From a virus, in the IMG/VR virus record IMGVR_UViG_3300046011_006646, positions 1-64,000 of that record: a stretch of 64,000 nucleotides of DNA; one strand, 5' to 3'. Shown here piece after piece: positions 9,701 to 18,183 of the stretch. The notes beneath the pieces were generated by a model that saw only the letters and a list, made by a program, of their open reading frames with translations, did not search any database and was not told where the DNA came from. Within the stretch, counting starts at the first letter, position 1; each line of letters begins with the position of its first letter. The translations under genes and the position numbers were made by a program.

Positions 9701-9936
9701 GTGGTTATGCAAATAAATCTATCGGTACAAGAAGTGCTGTTGTGGGTGGTCAGAATATTGTAGCAACAGAAGATGATATGACATATATGCCAAGTGCGAA
9801 CATCCAATCAACCGGATATATTTATTTTGGAGACGTTAACACAAATGGTTCTTGGAGAATGAGTATATCTGGCGCAACATTTATAATTGAAAAAAGAGTC
9901 GGAGGTGTTTGGGTTGTGTCCGGAACATTCGTATAA
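6778..9936 (+). CDS. Giant tail fibre with YadA-head-type repeats (fibre 1)
   Basis: 1052 aa. The N-terminus (MADKRITDLPLIL, then PIVDV and LKSYI) matches the starts of the fibres at 27546 and 30009 and is probably the tail-attachment part. After LYEVGSGTDSTQR come dozens of ~14-residue units of the form NTSSGxYSTVSGG, the pattern of trimeric autotransporter (YadA) head repeats, so a trimeric beta-solenoid shaft is expected. Four divergent copies of a ~75-residue Ser/Gly-rich beta domain interrupt the shaft (about 7300-7590, 7815-8090, 8450-8730, 9258-9540). The C-terminus (GSWRMSISGATFIIEKR) looks like a small cap or receptor-binding tip. Very Ser/Thr-rich, hence a good glycosylation substrate. 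Confidence 0.82.
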   Translation: MADKRITDLPLILSGDISTQDVLPIVDVNLDITNKIEVDQLKSYILTGVNDYYVTGGTYSNGTITLGRQNGSLSISGLYTGSTDVFVTGGTYDNTTGTLTLKDNNGTSFGVTGFTTGGTGTSLYEVGSGTDSTQRVGVNNVAIGNCSAVLAGSGNTVISEFSFIGGGYNNTAGFSGGVNFVYNETFTGNIPSSGFYGSIPPSSTLSGLGSGSTFSFYFSTQTTLSNVYVDNQGSGYVSGDTLTFNGSNFGGVTPADNVTVQINTLGGSNIVIGGGQGNTANRDSSTISGGYINKSNANCSTIGGGCRNIISNDSCYSTISGGRRNTGYGCYGVISGGRCNETGAYGTITGTFNQVYTGGTLNGTFSGGYNPTSTTSGYGFDASFGFVFNFGTLSSVNILGGGNRYIGNDTLFFNGNIFPGGTTGIDDVTFQVSTSINNYATVAGGCCNTASGEYSTISGGYENTVSGDYSTIGGGSCNTINTNSCYSTIGGGDDNTILQGDVATISGGENNTISGAYSFIGGGYNNIITSSDATIGGGCNNTASGYKSFIGGGENNVSGRNNFVSGINSSVYTGGTLNNTYGGISPTSTSSGTGSGVLFSFDFVLGVLQTIQIQNGGSGYSNGETLYFNGGLFGGGSSPLDDVWLNIQTENSTHTTVSGGYCNTSSGDYSTVSGGYRNTSSCYSSTVSGGINNKSSGNSSTVGGGLENTSSCCYSTVSGGRRNTSSGYHSTVSGGYRNTSSGQYSTVSGGQFNTSSGNYSFVGGGQCNASNSINSTVSGGFCNTTSGTYSTIGGGNNNKSSGGYSTLSGGQNNVAGGTHSFIGSGFGNVSGVNGFVTGVTGFVYTGGTFNSTFTGVSPTSTSSGLGSNAFFNFSFLGGVLQSVTVQSAGSDYVNGDILYFNAASFFSTSPLNDVWITISSASNSFTTVVGGSQNTSSGYLSIVGAGYQNTSSGCYSFIGGGWCNTTVGDCSMILGGYANKSIGTRSAVVGGQNIVATEDDMTYMPSANIQSTGYIYFGDVNTNGSWRMSISGATFIIEKRVGGVWVVSGTFV

Positions 9937-9961
9937 ATAAAATAAAAAAATAAAATAAAAA

Positions 9962-12900
9962 ATGGGATTTAATACAGACATATTAAGTGCAACAACAATA
10001 AGTGGTGGAACATTCTATGGTGATGGTTCCGGATTAGTTGATAACACAATTACCGAAATTATAAATTCACCAACACAGAATCCACTTAATGTTAACACAA
10101 GTAATGATTATTTACCAATTACTGGTAATGACCAATATCAAGATGAAGCAAGTAACTATATTTCTTGGACAAATGGGTCAAATAATGGGACAGGATTTAA
10201 TCCTTGGACCATAACTACACAACCAAATACTGGTGTGTTTTTAGGTAATCCAGCGTCGGATGGTATGGGAACCGCCGGTATTGGAACAAACGCATTTGCT
10301 CTTTTTGCAACTGACGGATCAAATTATGTATCAACATCAAGAACATTTACATCTGGAATGAATGTTGGTGATGTATTTAGTTTTTATTGGGCGATAAATT
10401 TTGACGCAAATGGTGGTAATAAAGGTTTTGATTTAAAAGCTGGTGGTACAACAATTTTTAATGCTAATAATAATAATTCTGCAACAATAACATCAAACTT
10501 ATCTTCACCTAATAACATTATTGATAGTGGTTATGGTACAACACCAATGTTAGTTACTCTAACTAGAACAAGTGATATTCTTTATAATATAACAATAACA
10601 TCTAGAAGTGGTGGACCAACTTATTCTGCATCAATAAATTCACCATTGGTTGTCAATGAAATTAATTTTTATTGTGGTGCTCAAGGTGATGGTTTAGGAC
10701 AAAGGAATTTATTTTTTAATCAACTTTTAATTACAAAAACAACAGAGTTATTAAAAATAACAGTTGATGATTTGGGAAGTTTGTTTGGTGGTGGGTCTTT
10801 ATATGAAGTTGGTTCCGGTACAGACTCAACACAAAGATGTGGTGTTAATAATGTTGCTAGTGGCAATTGTTCTATTGTTGCAGGTGGTGATTATAACACA
10901 TCATTATCACCTTCTTCAGTTATAAGTGGTGGTAAATGTAATACAGCAGACTGTAATTTTTCAACCGTAAGTGGTGGTTATTCTAATAAAACTTATGGTG
11001 GTTGTTCATTTGTAGGTGGCGGTGTTCGTAACACAGCAAGTAATAACTTTTCAATAGTTGGTGGTGGTTGTATCAACACATCAAGTGGTAACTACTCAAC
11101 AATAAGTGGTGGTCGTCAAAATACATCAAGTGATTATTATTCAACCGTAAGTGGCGGTCGTCAAAATACATCAAGTAGTTGTTATTCAACTATAAGTGGT
11201 GGTCGTCAAAATACATCAAGTAGTTGTTATTCAACTATAAGTGGTGGTTATCGTAATGTTTCAGGAATAAACGGAACCGTAAGTGGTGTTTACAATCAAA
11301 CATATTTAGGTAGCACATTAAATGGAACATTTAATTCAATATCTCCATCATCAACATCTTCTGGTTATGGTAATGGTGCAATATTTAATTTTGTTTTTAA
11401 CACCGGAAGTTTATCTACTGTTACTCTTGTAACAATTGGTTCTGGATATGTAAACGGAAATTTATTAACCTTTGACGGAACTTTATTTGGTGGATCAAGT
11501 GGAACCGACGATGTTACATTAAATATTAATACACAAAACATAGGAAATAGTTCAACCGTAAGTGGAGGTCGTGGTAACACATCAATTGGTGGATATTCAA
11601 CCGTAAGTGGGGGTGTTGGTAACACATCAAGTGCGTGTTATTCAACAATAAGTGGTGGAGTAAATAACACATCAAGTTGTAATTATTCATTTGTTGGTGG
11701 AGGTCGCCAAAACACATCAAGTGGTGACCTTTCAACGATTGCCGGTGGTCTTCAAAACGCATCAAGTTGTAAATATTCAACCGTAAGTGGTGGTGCTTTT
11801 AATACATCAAGTAGTGATAATTCATTTATTGGTGGTGGACTTAGAAATACAACAAGTGGACAATATTCAACTATAAGTGGTGGTTATTGTAATGTTTCAG
11901 GAATAAATGGAATCGTAAGTAGTTTTTCTAATCAAACATATTTAGGAAGTACATTAAATGGAACATTTAATTCAATATCTCCATCATCAACATCTTCTGG
12001 TTATGGTAATGGTGCAACATTTAATTTTGTGTTTAACACAGGGAGTTTATCTACTGTTACTCTTGTAACAATTGGTTCTGGATATGTAAATGGAGATTTA
12101 TTAACCTTTGACGGAACTTTATTTGGCGGATCAAGTGGAACCGATGATGTCACTTTAACTATTAACACATCAACAATAGGAAATTGCTCAACCGTAAGTG
12201 GAGGTCGTGGTAACACATCAAGTGGAGATATATCAACCGTTGGTGGTGGTCGTTTTAACACATCAAGTGGAGATATATCAACCGTAAGTGGTGGTTGGCA
12301 AAACACGTCAAGTGGATATAACTCAACAATAAGTGGGGGATATTGTAATACATCAAGTGGATATAACTCAACCGTAAGTGGGGGATGTTGTAATACATCA
12401 AATGGTTGTGGATCATTTATTGGTGGTGGACGAAATAACACAATAAATTGTTTTTTTAATACAATTGGTGGTGGTCAAAATAACACATCAATTGGACAAC
12501 AGTCTATAATTGGTGGTGGTTCTAGTAATGTGGCATTTGGTAGTGCTTCATTTATCGGTGGTGGTAGTCAAAACACATCAAATGGCGGTGGGTCAACTAT
12601 TAGTGGTGGAGTCGCTAACACATCAAGTGGTGATTCTTCAACCGTAAGTGGTGGTCGTTTTAACACATCAATTGGCTGTTGCTCAACCGTAAGTGGTGGT
12701 TATTGTAATGTTTCAGGAATAAATGGAACCGTAAGTGGATTGTATAATCAAACATATTTAGGAAGCACATTAAATGGAACATTTAATTCAATATCTCCAT
12801 CATCAACATCTTCTGGTTATGGTAATGGTGCAACATTTAATTTTTTGTTTAACACAGGAAGTTTATCTACTGTTACTCTTGTAACAATTGGTTCTGGATA

Positions 12901-13555
12901 TGTAAACGGTGATCAATTATTATTTGATGGTACTTTATTTGGTGGATCAAGTGGAACCGATGATGTTACTTTAAATATTAATACACAAACAATAGGAAAT
13001 TGCTCAACAATAGGTGGAGGTCACCAAAACACATCAAACGGAAATTCTTCAACAGTAAGTGGTGGTTATAGAAACACATCAAGTGGTAATTACTCAACCG
13101 TAAGTGGTGGAGTAAATAACACATCAAGTGGAGATATATCAACCGTAAGTGGTGGAGTAAATAACACATCAAGTTGTAATTATTCATTTGTTGGTGGAGG
13201 TTATAATAACACATCAAGTGGTCAATATTCAACAATAAGTGGTGGAGGTTGTAACACATCAAGTAGTGATAATTCATTTATTGGTGGTGGACTTAGAAAT
13301 ACAACAAGTGGACAATATTCAACTATAAGTGGTGGATATCGTAACACGTCAATAAATGTTTATTCGGCAATACTTGGAGGACAAAGTAATACATCCCAAC
13401 ACGATTGTTCATTTATTGTTGGTAGCGGAATTTTTAGTACAGCGGCAAACACAACACACGTAAATTGTTTACACTTTAGTAATATACCAACAAGTTCAGC
13501 GGGTCTTGCTCCAGGAACAGTATGGAATAATGGTGGTGTATTAAACATAGCATAA
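9962..13555 (+). CDS. Giant tail fibre with YadA-head-type repeats (fibre 2)
   Basis: 1197 aa. Its N-terminus (MGFNTDILSATTISGGTFYG) differs from the other fibres. Residues ~60-260 form a lectin-like beta domain (SNYISWTNGSNNGTGFNPWT). After the shared LYEVGSGTDSTQR junction come YadA-head-type NTSSG/STVSGG repeats, broken by three nearly identical copies of the inserted Ser/Gly-rich domain (11254-11545, 11891-12182, 12707-12995). The protein ends in a short cap (GSGIFSTAANTTHVN). It starts 25 bases after fibre 1 and is probably co-transcribed; the two may form one composite fibre or alternative tips. Adhesion role inferred from repeat architecture. Confidence 0.82.
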   Translation: MGFNTDILSATTISGGTFYGDGSGLVDNTITEIINSPTQNPLNVNTSNDYLPITGNDQYQDEASNYISWTNGSNNGTGFNPWTITTQPNTGVFLGNPASDGMGTAGIGTNAFALFATDGSNYVSTSRTFTSGMNVGDVFSFYWAINFDANGGNKGFDLKAGGTTIFNANNNNSATITSNLSSPNNIIDSGYGTTPMLVTLTRTSDILYNITITSRSGGPTYSASINSPLVVNEINFYCGAQGDGLGQRNLFFNQLLITKTTELLKITVDDLGSLFGGGSLYEVGSGTDSTQRCGVNNVASGNCSIVAGGDYNTSLSPSSVISGGKCNTADCNFSTVSGGYSNKTYGGCSFVGGGVRNTASNNFSIVGGGCINTSSGNYSTISGGRQNTSSDYYSTVSGGRQNTSSSCYSTISGGRQNTSSSCYSTISGGYRNVSGINGTVSGVYNQTYLGSTLNGTFNSISPSSTSSGYGNGAIFNFVFNTGSLSTVTLVTIGSGYVNGNLLTFDGTLFGGSSGTDDVTLNINTQNIGNSSTVSGGRGNTSIGGYSTVSGGVGNTSSACYSTISGGVNNTSSCNYSFVGGGRQNTSSGDLSTIAGGLQNASSCKYSTVSGGAFNTSSSDNSFIGGGLRNTTSGQYSTISGGYCNVSGINGIVSSFSNQTYLGSTLNGTFNSISPSSTSSGYGNGATFNFVFNTGSLSTVTLVTIGSGYVNGDLLTFDGTLFGGSSGTDDVTLTINTSTIGNCSTVSGGRGNTSSGDISTVGGGRFNTSSGDISTVSGGWQNTSSGYNSTISGGYCNTSSGYNSTVSGGCCNTSNGCGSFIGGGRNNTINCFFNTIGGGQNNTSIGQQSIIGGGSSNVAFGSASFIGGGSQNTSNGGGSTISGGVANTSSGDSSTVSGGRFNTSIGCCSTVSGGYCNVSGINGTVSGLYNQTYLGSTLNGTFNSISPSSTSSGYGNGATFNFLFNTGSLSTVTLVTIGSGYVNGDQLLFDGTLFGGSSGTDDVTLNINTQTIGNCSTIGGGHQNTSNGNSSTVSGGYRNTSSGNYSTVSGGVNNTSSGDISTVSGGVNNTSSCNYSFVGGGYNNTSSGQYSTISGGGCNTSSSDNSFIGGGLRNTTSGQYSTISGGYRNTSINVYSAILGGQSNTSQHDCSFIVGSGIFSTAANTTHVNCLHFSNIPTSSAGLAPGTVWNNGGVLNIA
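11254..11545 (+). repeat. Inserted fibre domain, near-identical copy A
   Basis: About 290 bases starting at NVSGINGTVSG and ending at DDVTLNINTQ. It is very similar at the nucleotide level to copies at 11891, 12707 and 31866. Confidence 0.8.
11891..12182 (+). repeat. Inserted fibre domain, near-identical copy B
   Basis: Same ~290-base unit as copy A with scattered, mostly silent differences. Confidence 0.8.
12707..12995 (+). repeat. Inserted fibre domain, near-identical copy C
   Basis: Third copy within the same gene. Differences from copies A and B cluster near the end (GDQLLFDG in place of GDLLTFDG). Confidence 0.8.
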
Positions 13556-13572
13556 AATTAAATAAATTTAAA

Positions 13573-14094
13573 ATGAAAAAAGTATTTAAAGATTTTTTAA
13601 ACAAGTATTATAAAGAAAGTTTAGTCAGAAAAAAAGATAAAAATCAAAAAGATTTTGGGTCAAAAGTTAATGATTGTATAGTACAAGTCTACAATAAAAA
13701 TTCTGATAAACAAATAACAAGTAAGGACGTTATTTTACCGTCAGGTTGTTACTCAATGATGTTAGAAACTGAAGATGAAAATGTATTTACAAAATGTTTG
13801 TCTATTTTACCAAATATGAACGATATAATTGTGAGTCAAATTAAAACTTGTATAAAAGGTCAAAACGTTACTTGTGTTAAAGGTGTTGGTTTTACAATAG
13901 AAAAAGCTGGTGATATAATATATACGGATTGTTGTGGTCAAACTAATGCAAATTTTTACAATGAAAATAAATATTTTCTTGATGTTTGTATAAAGAGTGG
14001 TTCACTTTTACCTTATGATAAAAAGGGTAAACCGGCTAGCATTATTAAAATAGAATATGAAAATCAAAAATGTATTTGTGATAGTAAACAATAA
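13573..14094 (+). CDS. Hypothetical Cys-containing protein downstream of fibre 2
   Basis: 173 aa. The N-terminal 30 residues are a Lys-rich helix; the rest is predicted beta-rich, with about ten cysteines (for example TDCCGQ and KCICD near the end). It begins 17 bases after fibre 2 and continues the same transcript. No family recognised. A fibre chaperone, cap or small structural protein would suit the position, but nothing in the sequence proves it. Confidence 0.6.
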   Translation: MKKVFKDFLNKYYKESLVRKKDKNQKDFGSKVNDCIVQVYNKNSDKQITSKDVILPSGCYSMMLETEDENVFTKCLSILPNMNDIIVSQIKTCIKGQNVTCVKGVGFTIEKAGDIIYTDCCGQTNANFYNENKYFLDVCIKSGSLLPYDKKGKPASIIKIEYENQKCICDSKQ

Positions 14095-14112
14095 ATCAAA
14101 AATAAAACAAAA

Positions 14113-14295
14113 ATGGAAATTAAATTATTATTTAAGTATGAAGAACCAAAACAAATTGGTGAACACAAGGTAATTGCAATTAGACAAGTACCAAGAGGAA
14201 TTAGATTTAGAACTGAAAATGGACCAATCCTTAAAGAAGTTGCATTTAAAGAAACTTGGACTGAAGAAGAATTGCACGCATTATTATTAAGTTAA
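14113..14295 (+). CDS. Small hypothetical protein
   Basis: 60 aa with a beta-strand-rich core (HKVIAIRQVPRGIRFRTENG) and an acidic C-terminal helix (TWTEEELHALLLS). It starts after an A-rich leader 18 bases from the previous stop and is followed at once by a strong terminator, which supports it as the last gene of the fibre 1 to 14295 transcript. Function not recognised. Confidence 0.6.
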   Translation: MEIKLLFKYEEPKQIGEHKVIAIRQVPRGIRFRTENGPILKEVAFKETWTEEELHALLLS

Positions 14296-14300
14296 TAAAC

Positions 14301-14330
14301 AAAACCCCACCTTTAAAAGTGGGGTTTTTT
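14301..14330 (+). terminator. Rho-independent terminator after the first fibre transcript
   Basis: AACCCCAC (14303-14310) pairs with GTGGGGTT (14319-14326) and a T run follows. It separates the fibre genes from the glycan-enzyme genes. Confidence 0.88.
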
Positions 14331-14365
14331 ATACACTTTTTTGTTACAAATAATATAATTGTATT

Positions 14366-15106
14366 ATGTTTGTAACAGTATGTAATAAAGAATACCTCAT
14401 AGGATTTGAGGTAATGTTAAAATCTTTAATAGATAATAATCCAAGAGTTGTTACTGATAATTTACCATTTGTAATTATTACAAACGATTTAAACCCTGAA
14501 GATTTAGTCACCTCAAGAACAATTTATAATAATATACATATAAAAAGATTTGACGAATCAAAATATTCACAAATAGAGGAATTAAAAAAACAACAAATGG
14601 CATTTGGTGATTATACCAAATATGAAATTTTTTCTTTGACCGAATTTAAAAAAATTATATTTTTAGACTCCGATACAATAATATTAGGAAACATTGATTA
14701 CCTTATTGATTTTAAAGAACCATTTGGTTGTGTGAGAGAATTATTTATTGATCAATATAACACCGGTGTTATGGTAATCGAAAATAAATATTTAAATCCA
14801 AAAATTACAGAAGATTTAATCAATCTAACAAACATTTATGGTATTACAGAACATTTAGATCAGGACATAATAAATAATTATTTTATTGATGTTATCACGC
14901 CAATTCCATTGGAATACAACTATCTTAAAATATATTCAAAACAAATTTTTCAAAACACCGGACTTCCGGAGTATATTAAAATAATTCATTATGTTGTTAA
15001 AAAACCTTGGCAACAAAAACCATTGGTAATATTAGAAGAAGGAACACTATGGACCGAAAGATATTGGTTTGAGTATTATTCAAAAGTACTAAAGTTAAAA
15101 ATATAA
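14366..15106 (+). CDS. Glycosyltransferase family 8-like (glycogenin-type)
   Basis: 246 aa, GT-A fold. The metal- and nucleotide-sugar-binding DxD is D101-S-D103 in IIFLDSDTIILGNID. Further GT8 hallmarks are the first strand MFVTVCNKEYLIGFEVMLKS, the acceptor-side YNTGVMVIENK, HLDQDIIN, and the C-terminal HYVVKKPWQ with the His-x-Lys-Pro-Trp element. It would transfer a sugar, retaining its configuration, from a UDP-sugar to a glycan or protein. First gene of a six-gene run whose neighbours overlap or are a few bases apart. Acceptor unknown; the adjacent Ser/Thr-rich fibres are the favoured inference. Confidence 0.82.
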   Translation: MFVTVCNKEYLIGFEVMLKSLIDNNPRVVTDNLPFVIITNDLNPEDLVTSRTIYNNIHIKRFDESKYSQIEELKKQQMAFGDYTKYEIFSLTEFKKIIFLDSDTIILGNIDYLIDFKEPFGCVRELFIDQYNTGVMVIENKYLNPKITEDLINLTNIYGITEHLDQDIINNYFIDVITPIPLEYNYLKIYSKQIFQNTGLPEYIKIIHYVVKKPWQQKPLVILEEGTLWTERYWFEYYSKVLKLKI

Positions 15107-16014
15107 TGGTTAAAAGACATTACGGACAACACGAGCTATTGGAGTATGTTGAATTAGATAAAGACGCTCAAACATTAGAAGGAAAAGTAATTTTAATGCA
15201 CTTTGATTCTTTTTGTCTTGGCGATACAATTTGTTTTTCCTCTTTTATTGACGCTTTTCTTGATTATCACAAACCAAAAAAAGTAATTATCTCAACATTT
15301 TTTATACACTTATTCAAATCAACGGATGAAAGATATGAATTTATTAACGCAAATCAAAAATTAAAATTAACTGTTGATAAATTAATTGATGTTGGTTACG
15401 ATAAAAATAGTTTAGAAGATACAAAAGGTGGTATGATGTGGGCAACAAAAAGAACAATGATGTTACCACAAGAAACAAAACCTAGAAAATGTCCGGTTAT
15501 TCCATATGAAAGAAAAATAATCCCAAATAAAATAACAATTGCACCAGAGTCATTAAAAAAAATTGCTCAGTGGAACCATTTTGGAAATTACGGTTGGCAA
15601 TCATTGGTAAATGAAATTGTAAATTCTGGATTTGTGGTTTCAAATGTTTCATACGAAAATACAATGAATTTACAAAATGTAACTGGTTTTCACGGTCACG
15701 ATGATATTAGGGTTGCATTAAATGAAATTTTATCATCACGAGTATTTGTGGGATTATCTTCTGGACTTGCTTGGCTTGCTTGGGCTTACGGTGTTCCGGT
15801 TGTTATGATTTCTGGCTTTACAAAAGAACATAATGAATTTAATTGTTATAGAGTTACAAATAAACTTTCTTGTAATGGTTGTTTTAATTTATTTCAAAAT
15901 ATACAATCAACTTGTCCTTTATTTTTGGGTACCGATAGAGAAAATGAGTGTCATAAATCAATTACACCACAAATGGTTATTGACAAAATAAACGAAGCTC
16001 TTAAATTTAATTAA
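15106..16014 (+). CDS. TibC/BAHT-like autotransporter O-heptosyltransferase (GT9-related)
   Basis: 302 aa. The C-terminal half carries the signature of the bacterial autotransporter heptosyltransferase family (TibC, AAH). It has GWQSLVNEI, VSYENT, the donor-site block RVFVGLSSGLAWLAWAYGVP followed by VVMISGFTKEHNEFN, a four-cysteine metal finger (C256, C259, C270, C282) and SITPQMVIDKI. In known members the finger binds iron and the enzyme adds heptose to Ser in strand-loop-strand repeats of adhesins such as TibA and AIDA-I. It is shorter at the N-terminus than TibC. The start overlaps the GT8 stop by one base. Its location beside adhesin-type phage fibres suggests they are the acceptors; the actual donor sugar is not known. 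Confidence 0.8.
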   Translation: MVKRHYGQHELLEYVELDKDAQTLEGKVILMHFDSFCLGDTICFSSFIDAFLDYHKPKKVIISTFFIHLFKSTDERYEFINANQKLKLTVDKLIDVGYDKNSLEDTKGGMMWATKRTMMLPQETKPRKCPVIPYERKIIPNKITIAPESLKKIAQWNHFGNYGWQSLVNEIVNSGFVVSNVSYENTMNLQNVTGFHGHDDIRVALNEILSSRVFVGLSSGLAWLAWAYGVPVVMISGFTKEHNEFNCYRVTNKLSCNGCFNLFQNIQSTCPLFLGTDRENECHKSITPQMVIDKINEALKFN

Positions 16015-16019
16015 AAATT

Positions 16020-16904
16020 ATGGAAAAAAAATATAGTGTATTTCACATAGAGGGTGGTCTTGGTAAACATGTTTTAGCAACAGCAGTTGCAAGATGTATT
16101 AAAAATAATCATCCGGATAGAGAACTAATTGTTGTTTGTGCTTATCCAGAAATTTATCTTAATTTAGATTTTGTTAATCGTGTGTATAGATTAGGTAACA
16201 CACCTTATTTTTATGACGATTATATAAATGAAAAAGATAGTTTAATTTTCAAACACGAACCGTACTTTACTGAAGATCATATTCATAAAAAATTATCATT
16301 AATCCAAAACTGGTGTAAATTATTTAACCTTGAGTATAGTAATGAAAAACCAGAACTTGTTTTTAATTTAAGACAACAACAAATTGGTATTAATAAATGG
16401 CAAAGACAAAGACCAATTATGGTTATTCAAACAAACGGTGGACCATTAAATGACCAACCGTATCCGTATTCTTGGACAAGAGATATACCTATGGACACTG
16501 CTCAACAAATTGTAAATTCATTTAAAGACTATTATCATATAATTCAAATTTGTAGACACGAATCAAATGCTCTTCAAGGTGTTGAGGTAATTAAAGAACC
16601 GATGTCAAATATGGAATTATTTTCACTTCTTTTATTTTCACAAAAAAGATTGTTAATTGATTCTTGTTTACAACATGCCGCAGCAGCGCTTGGTTTACAA
16701 TCAACAGTTCTTTGGGTTGGTACATCACCAAAAGTATTTGGTTATAATTTACATAATAATATTGTAGCACAACTACCAAACACAGTCAAACTTCCGGATA
16801 GTTATTTATTTGACTATAACTTTAATGGAATGGTTCACGAATGTCCGTTATTTGACACAAACATCTTTAACATAAACGAAATAATAGAATCACTAAAAAA
16901 TTAA
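16020..16904 (+). CDS. GT9-like glycosyltransferase (GT-B fold)
   Basis: 294 aa. The N-terminus FHIEGGLGKHVLATAVARCI is the glycine-rich first loop of heptosyltransferase-like GT-B enzymes, and the region LLIDSCLQHAAAALGLQSTVLWVGTSP (about residues 215-240) matches the GT9 donor-binding segment (D-S-x-x-x-H-A-A-A). It lacks the four-cysteine finger of the preceding gene. Five bases separate it from the upstream stop, so both enzymes are probably made together. Likely role: a second transfer step on the same glycan. Donor and acceptor unknown. Confidence 0.72.
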   Translation: MEKKYSVFHIEGGLGKHVLATAVARCIKNNHPDRELIVVCAYPEIYLNLDFVNRVYRLGNTPYFYDDYINEKDSLIFKHEPYFTEDHIHKKLSLIQNWCKLFNLEYSNEKPELVFNLRQQQIGINKWQRQRPIMVIQTNGGPLNDQPYPYSWTRDIPMDTAQQIVNSFKDYYHIIQICRHESNALQGVEVIKEPMSNMELFSLLLFSQKRLLIDSCLQHAAAALGLQSTVLWVGTSPKVFGYNLHNNIVAQLPNTVKLPDSYLFDYNFNGMVHECPLFDTNIFNINEIIESLKN

Positions 16905-16905
16905 A

Positions 16906-17724
16906 ATGGTACAAAAAATTTTCTTTCAAAGCTCACTACCTAGAGCAGGGTCTACATTACTACAAAATGTAATGGGTCAAAATCCAGATTTTTACGTTAC
17001 ACCAACATCAGGTGTATTAGAACTTGTATATGCCGCAAGAGCAAATTACACTTCATCACCAGAATTTAAAGCACAAGATACTCAACTAATGAGAGAAGGG
17101 TTTTTAAATTTTTGTAATCAAGGTGTTCAAGGTTTTTTTAATGCTGTAACGGATAAACCCTATGTTTTAGATAAAAGTAGGGGTTGGGGTGTTCATTACG
17201 GATTTTTAAATTCATTTTATCCTAACCCAAAAGTAATTTGTATGGTTAGAGATTTAAGAGGAATTTTTGCATCTATGGAAAAAAACTTTAGAAAAAATCA
17301 ACATATGGATTCTGGAATTGTAAATCACGCACAAATGCAAGGAACAACAACAGAAAAAAGAATTGATATTTGGGCACAGTCACAACCGGTAGGATTAGCA
17401 ATAGAAAGGTTACATCAAATTTTTAAAGAAGGTAACAATCAAAAAATGTTATTTGTTAAGTTTGAGGATTTTTCATCAAACCCAAAAAAAGAAATGGAAC
17501 GTATCTATCAATACTTGGAATTACCTTATTATGAACATGATTTTAATAATGTTCAACAAATTACACAAGAAGATGACAGTGTGTATGGAATTTATGGTGA
17601 CCATAAAATAAAAAGTAAAATAGAACCATTAAAACCAGATTATAAAGAAGTTTTGGGTGTTAACGCATCTAACTGGGTTAAATCTAATTATCAATGGTTT
17701 TATGATCAATTTGGATATTTTTGA
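16906..17724 (+). CDS. PAPS-dependent sulfotransferase
   Basis: 272 aa. The 5'-phosphosulfate loop is SLPRAGSTLLQNVM (residues ~10-23, R13-x-G-S-T). The 3'-phosphate site is CMVRDLRGIFASM (R115 and S123). FEDF and the following helix fit the family fold. It would move a sulfuryl group from PAPS to a hydroxyl, most likely on a carbohydrate. One base separates it from the GT9-like gene and three from APS kinase, which makes PAPS, so a dedicated sulfation step is well supported by context. There is no membrane anchor, so it acts in the host cytoplasm before virion release. The acceptor is not shown by the sequence. Confidence 0.85.
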   Translation: MVQKIFFQSSLPRAGSTLLQNVMGQNPDFYVTPTSGVLELVYAARANYTSSPEFKAQDTQLMREGFLNFCNQGVQGFFNAVTDKPYVLDKSRGWGVHYGFLNSFYPNPKVICMVRDLRGIFASMEKNFRKNQHMDSGIVNHAQMQGTTTEKRIDIWAQSQPVGLAIERLHQIFKEGNNQKMLFVKFEDFSSNPKKEMERIYQYLELPYYEHDFNNVQQITQEDDSVYGIYGDHKIKSKIEPLKPDYKEVLGVNASNWVKSNYQWFYDQFGYF

Positions 17725-17727
17725 TTT

Positions 17728-18183
17728 ATGAAAGAGAAAAAAATATATTGGTTTACCGGACAACCTGGTGCTGGAAAAACGGTGTTATCTTTAAGATTAA
17801 AAAAGTATTTAGAACAAGAATATGGACAAGAAGTATTCCATATTGATGGTGATGAGTTAAGAGTTTTATTTAAAAACATAAACTACGGTAGAGAAGGTCG
17901 TGAGGAAAATATAAAAAGAGCTCAAGATATTGCAAAATTTATTCACTCACAAGGTTATGATGTAATTGTTAGTTTAGTTGCACCATATAAAGAAATGAGG
18001 GAAAGTTTTAAGTATGATTTAAAAAATTTACTAGTTGAGTTTTATGTTCACACAACAGACATTAGAGGTAGAGAACATTTTCACACGGATGAATATGAAG
18101 GTCCTACAGAAAATTTTGTAGATATTGATACAACAAATGTTGATCCACAAATATCATTAAACGAAATAATCAAACACATATGA
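17728..18183 (+). CDS. cysC: Adenylylsulfate (APS) kinase
   Basis: 151 aa, slightly shorter than usual (~175-200). Walker A is GQPGAGKT (residues 11-18); HIDGDELR and the NYGREGREENIKRAQDIAKF block are typical of CysC, as is VSLVAPYKEMRE. The residues around the end of the usual Lys-Asp-x-Lys-Gly-Leu segment are missing or replaced (HTDEYEGPTENFVDI), as in other short members. It catalyses ATP + APS to ADP + PAPS, the donor for the sulfotransferase immediately upstream. APS must come from the host or another gene, since no CysD/CysN is in the window. Its TGA overlaps the next ATG by 4 bases. Confidence 0.85.
   Translation: MKEKKIYWFTGQPGAGKTVLSLRLKKYLEQEYGQEVFHIDGDELRVLFKNINYGREGREENIKRAQDIAKFIHSQGYDVIVSLVAPYKEMRESFKYDLKNLLVEFYVHTTDIRGREHFHTDEYEGPTENFVDIDTTNVDPQISLNEIIKHI

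Noticed and set aside
6900-13500. Dense short repeats with near-regular spacing that look like a CRISPR array or satellite DNA
   Set aside because: The periodicity is ~42 bases and in one long open frame; it encodes YadA-head-type protein repeats. There are no palindromic repeats with unique spacers.
11365-13548. Long minus-strand open frames inside the fibre genes (also at 28222-29325 and 30511-32326)
   Set aside because: They are mirror images of the repeat codons (His/Leu/Tyr- or Pro/Leu-rich nonsense), have no leaders and mirror the plus-strand repeats.
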